DNA of 64,000 nt, taken from NCBI RefSeq assembly GCF_004345615.1, contig NZ_SLWK01000001.1:1-64000 (forward strand), read 5' to 3'. Below the pieces are notes generated by a model, which was given only the letters and a program-made list of their open reading frames with translations, was not told the DNA's origin and ran no database searches. Made by a program: the position numbers and the translations under genes. Source of the stretch: Natronoflexus pectinivorans. GTDB lineage: Bacteria; Bacteroidota; Bacteroidia; Bacteroidales; Marinilabiliaceae. This document shows, one piece after another, positions 8,877 to 16,500 of the stretch; positions within the stretch are counted from its first letter, which is position 1; each line of letters opens with the position of its first letter.

Positions 8877-10007
8877 ATGAAAACATTAAGGAAACTAGCA
8901 ACAATTGCTTTCGCAATTATCCTAATGGGTAGCTGCACAGCGCAAGAAGAGGCAACAACATTAAAAGATGCATTAAAGGATTACTTTTACATAGGGACAG
9001 CCTTAAATGTACCTCAGGTTGCAGGACAAGATCCTCAAGCCATCGAAATAGTAAAAACACATTTCAATTCCGTTGTAGCAGAGAACTGCATGAAAATGAT
9101 GTACCTTCAACCTGAAGAAGGAGTCTTCTTTTGGGATGAAGCCGATGCTTTTATTGAGTTTGCAGAAGCTAACGATATGCAAATTATTGGACACACCCTG
9201 GTTTGGCACTCTCAAGCTCCAAGATGGATGTTTGTTGACGAAAACGGGGATGAAGTATCACGCGAGCGTCTTATTGAGAGGATGAAAACCCATGTACAAA
9301 CAGTTGTAGAGCGCTACAAAGGACGTGTTCACGGCTGGGATGTTGTTAATGAAACCATTCTCGACGATGGATCATGGAGACAAAGTCCATGGGTAAGAAT
9401 CATTGGTCCTGAATTTGTTCAAATGGCATTTGAATTTGCACATGAAATCGATCCCGATGTAGAGCTGTATTATAACGATTATTCAGTATCTCGTCCGGAG
9501 AAAAGAGATGGAATTTACAACATGGTAAAAGACCTGATTGACAATGGCGTAAAAATTGATGCAGTAGGACTGCAAGGTCATTTATCTATGGATTTTCCAA
9601 CTGTAGAGATGAAAGAAGAGGCTTTACAAAAATTAGCAAGCCTGGGTGTTAAAGTAATGGTTACAGAATTGGACATAACCGTTTTACCATGGCCATCAAG
9701 AAGGCATAGTGCAGAAGTTTCTTTAAATTATGAAATCTCTGATGAATACAACCCATATCCTAATGGGCTTACTGAGGAAGCATATACCGCACTGATGGAC
9801 AAATATGTTGACTTTTTTGAAATGTTCATGAGAAATAAGGATATCATCTCCCGTGTAACAGTATGGGGAGTTGACGACAACCAGTCGTGGAGAAACAACT
9901 GGCCAATTCGCGGTAGAACTGATTATCCATTGTTATTCGACAGAGATTATCAGCCTAAATCAGCTGTTACCAGAATTATTGAACTGGCAAACGCAAAAAA
10001 ACAATAA
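8877..10007 (+). CDS. GH10 endo-1,4-beta-xylanase, lipoprotein
   Basis: It cleaves the xylan backbone with retention of configuration. A hydrophobic leader ends in LMGSC with Cys20, so it is probably a lipoprotein anchored in the periplasm or on the cell surface. The GH10 barrel covers about residues 28-370. The acid/base Glu is E159 in WDVVNETI and the nucleophile is E264 in VTELDIT. The motif GHTLVWHSQ and the late tryptophan motif TVWGVDDNQSW also fit. There is no carbohydrate-binding module. It lies between a symporter and a GH43 gene, giving a minimal xylan-use set without SusC/SusD here. Confidence 0.95.
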   Translation: MKTLRKLATIAFAIILMGSCTAQEEATTLKDALKDYFYIGTALNVPQVAGQDPQAIEIVKTHFNSVVAENCMKMMYLQPEEGVFFWDEADAFIEFAEANDMQIIGHTLVWHSQAPRWMFVDENGDEVSRERLIERMKTHVQTVVERYKGRVHGWDVVNETILDDGSWRQSPWVRIIGPEFVQMAFEFAHEIDPDVELYYNDYSVSRPEKRDGIYNMVKDLIDNGVKIDAVGLQGHLSMDFPTVEMKEEALQKLASLGVKVMVTELDITVLPWPSRRHSAEVSLNYEISDEYNPYPNGLTEEAYTALMDKYVDFFEMFMRNKDIISRVTVWGVDDNQSWRNNWPIRGRTDYPLLFDRDYQPKSAVTRIIELANAKKQ

Positions 10008-10035
10008 TTTTTTCTGACTCGTTTATTTTGGGATC

Positions 10036-10068
10036 GAACCATCCGGATTGAGCCGGGTGGTTCTTTTT
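10036..10068 (+). terminator. Terminator after the GH10 gene
   Basis: Stem GAACCATCCGG / CCGGGTGGTTC (one G-U pair) with loop ATTGAG, followed by TTTTT. It lies 29 bp after the stop. Confidence 0.88.
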
Positions 10069-10098
10069 AACAAGTAGGAATTTTAAAACTATATAATT

Positions 10099-11067
10099 AT
10101 GGTAAGAAAGCATTTTTTAAAGGACATGTACATTGCTGACCCTCATGCACATGTATTTAATGGAAAATTATACATCTACCCTTCGCATGACTACGAAGCA
10201 GGGATTCCTGAAGATGATCTTGGATCGCATTTCGCCATGAAAGATTATCATGTATTTTCTCTTGAAAACATCGATGATGAGATCACCGACCATGGAAAAG
10301 CTCTGGATGTAGATGATATTCAATGGGCAGGTCGCCAATTATGGGATTGTGATGTTGCCGAAAAAGATGGAAAATACTATATGTATTTCCCATTAAAGGA
10401 TAAAACCGACATATTCCGATTGGGTATTGCCATCAGCGACAAACCTGAAGGTCCATTTAAGCCACTGCCAACCCCAATGGACGGAAGTTACTCCATTGAT
10501 CCCGCAGTATTTAAAGATGATGATGGAAAGCACTACATGTACTTTGGTGGTATTTGGGGTGGTCAGTTACAACGTTACCGTAACAACAAAGCCATAGAAT
10601 GTGGCCACCAGCCTGCCGATAATGAGCCTGCTTTGTGTGCAAAAGTGGCCGTTATGAGCGATGACATGCTCAATTTTGGCGAAGAACCAAAAGATCTTGT
10701 AATCCTTGATGAAAACGGAAAACCTTTATTGGCCGGAGACAACGATCGCCGCTTCTTTGAAGCATCATGGATGCACAAATATAAAGGGAAATACTATTTC
10801 TCATATTCCACCGGTGACACTCACAAAATTTGCTATGCAACAGGTGACAATCCTTATGGACCATTTACCTATCAGGGAGTGATCTTAAATCCTGTTGTTG
10901 GATGGACAACTCACCATTCAATTGTTGAATATAAAGGGAAATGGTATCTGTTCTTCCACGATTCGGAAATTTCCGGAAAAACCTGGTTGAGAAGTGCCAG
11001 AGTTGCTGATCTTAACCATTTACCTGATGGCAGCATAGAAACCATCACGGTTGAATACGATAAATAA
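10099..11067 (+). CDS. GH43 glycoside hydrolase (beta-xylosidase/arabinofuranosidase type)
   Basis: An inverting five-bladed beta-propeller enzyme acting on xylo-oligosaccharides or arabinoxylan side chains. The three GH43 acidic residues are visible: base D14 in IADPHAHVF, pKa modulator D134 in SIDPAVF, and acid E221 in FFEASW. The HHSIVEYKGKWYLF strand is typical. It is 322 aa with only the catalytic domain and no signal peptide, so it is probably cytoplasmic and acts on imported oligosaccharides. Whether it favours xylose or arabinose ends cannot be read from the sequence. Confidence 0.93.
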   Translation: MVRKHFLKDMYIADPHAHVFNGKLYIYPSHDYEAGIPEDDLGSHFAMKDYHVFSLENIDDEITDHGKALDVDDIQWAGRQLWDCDVAEKDGKYYMYFPLKDKTDIFRLGIAISDKPEGPFKPLPTPMDGSYSIDPAVFKDDDGKHYMYFGGIWGGQLQRYRNNKAIECGHQPADNEPALCAKVAVMSDDMLNFGEEPKDLVILDENGKPLLAGDNDRRFFEASWMHKYKGKYYFSYSTGDTHKICYATGDNPYGPFTYQGVILNPVVGWTTHHSIVEYKGKWYLFFHDSEISGKTWLRSARVADLNHLPDGSIETITVEYDK

Positions 11068-11094
11068 TTCATTATTTTGATTTAGTTAATTTTT

Positions 11095-11121
11095 CAGGCC
11101 GTTCCTTTTAGGAACGGCCTG
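11095..11121 (+). terminator. Terminator after the GH43 gene
   Basis: A 12-bp perfect stem (CAGGCCGTTCCT and its complement, loop TTT), followed by ATTCTTTAT. The U-tract is imperfect. Confidence 0.8.
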
Positions 11122-11271
11122 ATTCTTTATAGAAGCATTCTTAATTAAACAAATATCCTTTCAACGGGTTAAACTGATAAAGACAAAGAATTAATTCTAC
11201 AAAAGAAGCAGCTAGTCTTCCCATTCCAGCAGAATCCCTTTAGCAGAAATATTCTTCAAAAAAACAGAACC

Positions 11272-11787
11272 ATGCAAAAAAACATCATCATTGTACTTTT
11301 ATCGATTCTGGTAATCTTTTTAATTGTCAAGTTAACACTCCAAACTTCTGAAAACAGGCATGACCACAAGCCTATTCCGCAACCGGAAAAACTCTATCAG
11401 CTTCCGGATGGTACATACCGCGGAGGTTTTTACGACCTTGGGGCCATTCAGATGAACATTCAGTTTATTTTGGAAGATGGCATTGTAAAAGAGGCTGAAT
11501 TCAGGCATATGTGGCGAGATGAGAACTACTATATGGAAACAGAAACAGAGCCTTACAAATCGGTGATTGCTCAATATGAAGAAGCCTTACAATATTTGGT
11601 CGGAAAAAAGCTAAGCGATCACCTGGAAGATCTGCACGAGCCCGGGAACGTTGTTTCCCTAGAAGTTGACGGCTATTCAGCCGCAACGTTGCGCACCCAG
11701 AAAATCATAGCATCCATTCGAGAAGCTGTTATAAAAGGTGTTTATCGCTTTGAAGAACCGGAAGAATCTCTTACAAGAAGTGAATAA
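11272..11787 (+). CDS. Membrane-anchored FMN-binding-domain-like protein
   Basis: A 171-aa protein with one N-terminal membrane segment (residues 4-22, IIIVLLSILVIFLIVKLTL) and an outer soluble domain. From residue 42 (PDGTYRGGFYDLG) it reads like the FMN_bind family, and it ends in the pattern VDGYSAATLRTQKI. D133-G-Y-S-A-A-T139 fits the Dxx[ST][GA]AT motif in which ApbE attaches FMN to Thr, so T139 could carry a covalent flavin. That would make it an extracytosolic electron carrier. No ApbE, Nqr or Rnf gene is in the window. Family assignment is by eye. Confidence 0.6.
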   Translation: MQKNIIIVLLSILVIFLIVKLTLQTSENRHDHKPIPQPEKLYQLPDGTYRGGFYDLGAIQMNIQFILEDGIVKEAEFRHMWRDENYYMETETEPYKSVIAQYEEALQYLVGKKLSDHLEDLHEPGNVVSLEVDGYSAATLRTQKIIASIREAVIKGVYRFEEPEESLTRSE

Positions 11788-11958
11788 CTTTAGATTGCCC
11801 CTTTCTAAACCTATTGCATAAAAGATTCGCTATAAGTGTGAGGTAACCCCTTTTAGTTTGGCGGGGAGAATATTCCACCGGTCATCAACAATTACTTTCC
11901 TGACAATTTCATTGCTTTTGTCTATATTTGTTCAAACAGAACAAATAAATTAAATAAC

Positions 11959-12348
11959 ATGTCGCTAAAAGAACTCAAAACACGGGTAAAAATTAAAGCC
12001 GAAGCGGAAGATGTATATGCAGCATTCACCAATTCGTTTACCATTGAGCTTTGGTCGGGATATCCGGCTGTGATGCCTACCGAAACCGGACAGGAATTTT
12101 CCATGTGGGAAGGCGACATCCAAGGACGCCTTTTAGAGCTGGTGCCGGAAAGCAAAATTGTACAAGAGTGGTATTTTGGCGACCAGGATGAACCATCTAT
12201 AGCCACCATAAAACTATTCCCGGCAGGTTCAAAAGTGCAGGTAGATGTGGTTCACACCAACATCCCTGAAGAAGCTTTTGACGATATAGTCGAAGGATGG
12301 ACAGAATATATGCTTGGAGCCATTAAGGAGTTTTTGGAGGTGGAGTGA
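11959..12348 (+). CDS. SRPBCC / AHSA1-like domain protein
   Basis: A 129-aa single-domain protein of the START-like helix-grip fold (activator of Hsp90 ATPase homolog 1 family). It shows the typical start VKIKAEAEDVYAAFTNSFTIELWSG, the central strand pair GRLLELVPESKIVQEW, and the C-terminal helix EGWTEYMLGAIKEFLE. The ligand is unknown. A possible promoter -7 box TATATTTG is at 11923-11930. It stands alone between the FMN-binding-like gene and the transposase. Confidence 0.8.
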   Translation: MSLKELKTRVKIKAEAEDVYAAFTNSFTIELWSGYPAVMPTETGQEFSMWEGDIQGRLLELVPESKIVQEWYFGDQDEPSIATIKLFPAGSKVQVDVVHTNIPEEAFDDIVEGWTEYMLGAIKEFLEVE

Positions 12349-12549
12349 GGAGGGATTGATTCCTCTCGCAGCCTTATAGGCTGATACTATTGGGCGATAC
12401 CTCTGCTATGGCTCATGGCTTACGCTTCGGAGCCTTGATACCCTCTTCTACGGGCGATGCCCTCTTTCTACGGGCGATGCCCGTAGTTATGAACTCTCAG
12501 ACCGATGGTCTGAATAGATATGATGTAAATAAATTCTAAAGAGAGCATT
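12349..12549. repeat. RAYT-associated palindrome cluster, left side
   Basis: A series of short hairpins with different stems but similar small loops: CAGCC/GGCTG (about 12369), CTACGGGC-GAT-GCCCGTAG (about 12467-12486), TCAGACC-GAT-GGTCTGA (about 12498-12514), plus a near tandem duplication of TCTACGGGCGATGCC. Many small dyads around a Y1 transposase gene are characteristic of REP/RAYT elements in Bacteroidetes. Confidence 0.7.
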
Positions 12550-13005
12550 ATGGGACAATCGCTATCACAGATGTACATCCATCTGGTTTTTAGCACAAAA
12601 GGAAGGAAGGCATATATAACTCCCCGTATAGAGAAAAGGGTGCACGATTATATGGCGGCCACTCTTATAGAATATCAAAGCCCGGCATTGGTCATTAATT
12701 CAGTCCCTGATCACATACACATCCTATTTCGATTATCTAAAAATTATGCCTTAGCCAAAATTGTTGAAGAGGTCAAAAAACAGTCGTCCAAATGGATAAA
12801 AACCATTGAGGGCGGAACTTCTGAATTCAAATGGCAAATTGGTTATGGTGCTTTTTCGGTAAGCACCTCTAAGATCGACGTCGTTAAAAGATACATTAAT
12901 AACCAAAAAGAACACCACGGCTATCATACCTTTCAGCAGGAGGTAGAAGAATTTGTAAAAGAATATGACATCATAGAATACGATCCGGAATTTTTCTGGG
13001 AATGA
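12550..13005 (+). CDS. REP-associated tyrosine (IS200-like, Y1) transposase
   Basis: A 151-aa HUH single-strand transposase of the IS200/TnpA superfamily. The HUH motif is H55-I-H57 in VPDHIHIL, and the catalytic tyrosine is Y115 in VKRYINNQKEHH. The opening MYIHLVFSTKGR and the ending DIIEYDPEFFW are complete, so the gene looks intact. There is no tnpB. Palindromes on both sides suggest a RAYT, which handles REP-type hairpins, rather than a free insertion sequence. It directly precedes the CRISPR locus. Confidence 0.92.
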   Translation: MGQSLSQMYIHLVFSTKGRKAYITPRIEKRVHDYMAATLIEYQSPALVINSVPDHIHILFRLSKNYALAKIVEEVKKQSSKWIKTIEGGTSEFKWQIGYGAFSVSTSKIDVVKRYINNQKEHHGYHTFQQEVEEFVKEYDIIEYDPEFFWE

Positions 13006-13150
13006 TCCATCTTCAGGCTGAAGGCCTGAGAGTAGATAACTATGGGCACCGTCCATAGAGAATAGCCCGCAGAGCGGGACATCGTCCGAAACTCAGGACA
13101 CCAGACCGAAGAGTATGCACCATCCATAGGGTAAGACTCCCTCATCCGCG
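13006..13150. repeat. RAYT-associated palindrome cluster, right side
   Basis: Short dyads follow one another: TCAGGC-TGAA-GGCCTGA (about 13014-13030), CTATGGG-CACC-GTCCATAG (about 13041-13060), CCCGC-AGA-GCGGG (about 13066-13078), then decayed copies containing CAGACCGAAG and CATCCATAGGG. They resemble the left-side cluster in style, not in exact sequence. Confidence 0.65.
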
Positions 13151-13233
13151 CAGGGGAATATCCAAAGAGTAAGATACTTCATAGAACAAAACATCGATCA
13201 TATACCAGGACTTAGTCCACAATATGTAAAATA

Positions 13234-13264
13234 AACCGGGTTTCTCTTAAAGAGAAACCCGGTT
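13234..13264. terminator. Hairpin between the RAYT region and tracrRNA
   Basis: A 14-bp perfect stem, AACCGGGTTTCTCT and its complement, around loop TAA. Plus-strand continuation is CTATATT and minus-strand continuation is TATTTTAC, so neither side has a strong U-tract. It may insulate the CRISPR locus from the transposase region in both directions. Confidence 0.6.
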
Positions 13265-13331
13265 CTATATTATGAAATCAAACCTTTAAACTGAAATTGG
13301 GAATTTGGATAAAATTGTTAAATTGCAAAAT

Positions 13332-13418
13332 AACAAAAGCGAGACAAATTGCTTTGCCCCGCCTTAAATGTTTTCACAACGGAATAATCCTTATTGTGAA
13401 TTGCTTCAAATTGTATAA
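13332..13418 (-). ncRNA. tracrRNA of the type II CRISPR locus
   Basis: On the minus strand, 13416 down to 13393 is an anti-repeat (ATACAATTTGAAG then CAATTCACAAT). It can pair with CRISPR-repeat nt 1-25 in 24 base pairs, with one bulged U (repeat GCTTTC against GAAGC) and a terminal G-U. Next come the short nexus-like stem GGATTATTCC, the single-stranded GTTGTGAAAACATTTAA, and a terminator hairpin at 13339-13362 followed by TTTTGTTATTTT. The RNA is about 85 nt. It is transcribed away from cas9. Both ends are estimated to within a few bases. Confidence 0.88.
13339..13362 (-). terminator. tracrRNA 3' terminator hairpin
   Basis: Minus strand: GCGGGGCAAA, loop GCAA, TTTGTCTCGC. This gives 10 pairs including two G-U, then TTTTGTTATTTT. 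It is both the last tracrRNA stem and the terminator. Confidence 0.85.
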
Positions 13419-13449
13419 CAATATTACAAAATCAAAATATAAATTCAAA
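13419..13449 (-). promoter_or_regulatory. Candidate tracrRNA promoter
   Basis: Minus strand: TTTG (13446-13449), 19 nt, TAATATTG (13419-13426). The second box differs from TAnnTTTG at one base. A start 6-8 nt downstream would place the RNA 5' end at the anti-repeat. Confidence 0.45.
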
Positions 13450-13506
13450 AAATAAATTCCTCCAATGGCTTTAAGTTGTTTGGAGAATACCATAAAATTG
13501 TTTGTT

Positions 13507-16500
13507 ATGAAAAAAGTTTTAGGTCTTGATTTAGGAACAAATTCTATTGGCTGGGCATTGATTGAAGGAAGTTTTGAAGAAAAAAAAGGTAAAATACTGG
13601 GATTAGGAAGCAGAATAATACCAATGAGCCAGGATATTATTGGAGACTTTGGAAAAGGGAACTCTGTTTCCCAAACAGCAGAAAGAACAGCCTACAGAAG
13701 CGTTAGAAGACTAAGGGAACGACACTTGCTTCGTAGAGAAAGAATACACCGTGTATTAAATATTTTGAAGTTTTTACCTGAACATTACGCAAAACAAATT
13801 GATTTTAAAGAAAAACTAGGACAGTTTATCCCTGGTACGGAACCAAAATTAGCCTTCAACATAAATCGTTTCATCTTTATTGATTCCTTTAATGAAATGG
13901 TAGAAGACTTTCGTAATAAACAACCAGACTTGCTAATAAACGAAAATGGAAAGCCAAGATTAATTCCCTACGACTGGACGATCTACTATTTAAGAAAAAA
14001 AGCACTCACGCAAAAAATTAAAAAAGAAGAACTTGCCTGGATAATATTGAATTTTAACCAAAAAAGAGGGTATTATCAATTGAGGGGTGAAGAAGAGGAA
14101 GAAAATAAAAATAAGTTGGTTGAATTCTATTCGCTAAAAGTGGTTGATGTTGTAGCTGATGAAAAGCCGAATAGCAAAGGTGAAGTTTGGTATTCATTGC
14201 ATCTTAATAACGGCTGGATTTATCGTCGTTCAAGTAAGACACCTCTATATGACTGGAAGAATAAAACTCGTGATTTTATTGTAACCACAGACTTAAATGA
14301 TGATGGTAGTGTTAAAACCGATAAAGAAGGTGCAGAGAAGCGTAGCTTTCGGGCTCCGAAAGAAGATGACTGGACTCTTTTGAAAAAGAAAACGGAAAAA
14401 GAAATCAATAATTCATCTGAAACTGTTGGTTCCTATATCTACGAAAACTTACTAATCGACCCATCCCAAAAAATTAAAGGAGATTTAGTTAAAACCATTG
14501 AGCGCAAGTTTTACAAAGATGAATTAGAACAGATTCTAAATAAGCAAAAAGATTTCCACCCGGAACTAAAAAACGAAAACCTATACTACGATTCAATCAG
14601 AGAACTTTACCGAAACAATGAAGGTCACCAGCTTAATTTGAAAACAAAGGATTTTGTTCATCTTATTGTAGAAGATATTATTTTTTACCAACGACCATTG
14701 CGAAGCCAAAAATCAACCATTAGCAATTGTCCTTTAGAATATAGAACATACAAACATAACGGAGAAACCAAAAAGAAACACCTCAAAGCCATTCCTAAAT
14801 CCCACCCCCTTTATCAGGAATTCAGGGTTTGGCAATGGATGTATAATTTAAAAATATACCGAAAAGATGATGATTTTGAGGTGACAAATCTATTTATAAA
14901 ATCAACAGAGGACTATGAAAACCTGTTTGATTTTCTGATGCAACAAAAAGAAGCAGACCATAAAACAATTCTAAAATACTTTTTAAGTGCCGAAGGTTTG
15001 AAAGGCAAAGCATTGAATTCTGAAATTGCGAAATACAGGTGGAACTATGTTTACGACTCTGTTAAGGATGAATCAAAAAAGTATCCCTGCAACGAAACTG
15101 GATACGATATAAGAAGCCGATTAAAAAAAGTTGATGACATTACCCCTGAATTTCTCACCAAAGAGAAAGAAATTAGTTTATGGCACATCATATATTCAGT
15201 CACCGATAAAAAGGATTATGAAAAAGCATTAAAATCTTATGCAACTAAAAATGAACTGGAAATTGAATCTTTTGTAGAAGCATTTTTAAAATTCCCTCCA
15301 TTTAAAAGTGATTATGGAAGTTACTCTGAAAAGGCAATAAAAAGACTTCTGCCATTAATGCGGATAGGAAAATATTGGGAATGGGATAATATTGACATAA
15401 GAACCCGCGAACGCATCAATAAATTTATTACCGGAGAGTATGACGAAAATATAAAAGACAAAGTACGAGAAAAAGCAATAAAACTGGAAAAAGAAGATGA
15501 TTTCCAAGGCCTACAACTTTGGCTTGCAGGCTACGTTGTTTATGATCGGCATTCTGAAGCCGGTGATGTAGCAAAATGGAATTCGGTGGATGAAATGGAT
15601 AAATTTATCAGTCAATTTAAACAACACTCATTACGCAATCCAATTGTTGAACAAGTAGTTACTGAAACGCTAAGAGTAGTGAGAGATATTTGGCAACATT
15701 ATGGTAACGGAGAAAAGAATTTCTTTAATGAGATTCATGTTGAATTGGGTCGTGATTTGAAAAACAATGCAGAAGAACGAAAAAGACTAACGACAATTGT
15801 TTCTGAGAACGAAAACACCAATCAAAGGATTAAAGCCTTACTGATTGAAATGATGAACGACAGCTCCGTTGAGAATGTGCGTCCATACTCTCCCGTGCAA
15901 CAGGAAATTTTAAAAATTTATGAGGATGGCGTATTAAACTCTGATATTGAAATTGAAGACGACATCCAGAAAATAAGCAAGAAAGCAGAACCAACAAAAT
16001 CAGAATTACAACGCTACAAACTCTGGCTCGAACAGAAGTACCGGTCGCCGTACACCGGACAAATCATTCCTTTGAACAAATTATTTACTCCGGAATATGA
16101 GATTGAACATGTCATTCCACAAAGTCGGTACTTTGACGATGGTTTTACGAACAAAGTTATTTGCGAAGCAGCGGTAAATAAACTTAAGGACAATCAACTG
16201 GGGTTAGAATTTATTAAAAATCATTATGGACAGAAGGTTTCAATAGGCTTTGGAAAAGAAGTTGAAGTTTTCACGGAATCGCAATATAAAGAATTTGTAG
16301 ATAAGCACTATGCAAAAAGCCCGGGCAAACGGAACAAATTGCTTCTGGAAGAAATTCCGGAAAAGATGATTCTAAGGCAGCTGAATGACTCCCGCTATAT
16401 AAGCAAATACATCTGTTCAATTTTATCTAATATTGTGCGTGAAGAAAACAACGATGATGGCATAAATTCCAAGAATCTACTTCCCGGTAACGGGAAAGTT

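Noticed and set aside
12550-13005. A complete IS605-type element with tnpB
   Set aside because: Only the Y1 transposase is present; the next gene is cas9 and no TnpB-like ORF or clear element ends were found.
13465-13506. Upstream ATG adding 14 residues to Cas9
   Set aside because: Cas9 proteins begin a few residues before the RuvC-I motif; ATG at 13507 gives exactly that, and the extra residues look like intergenic sequence.
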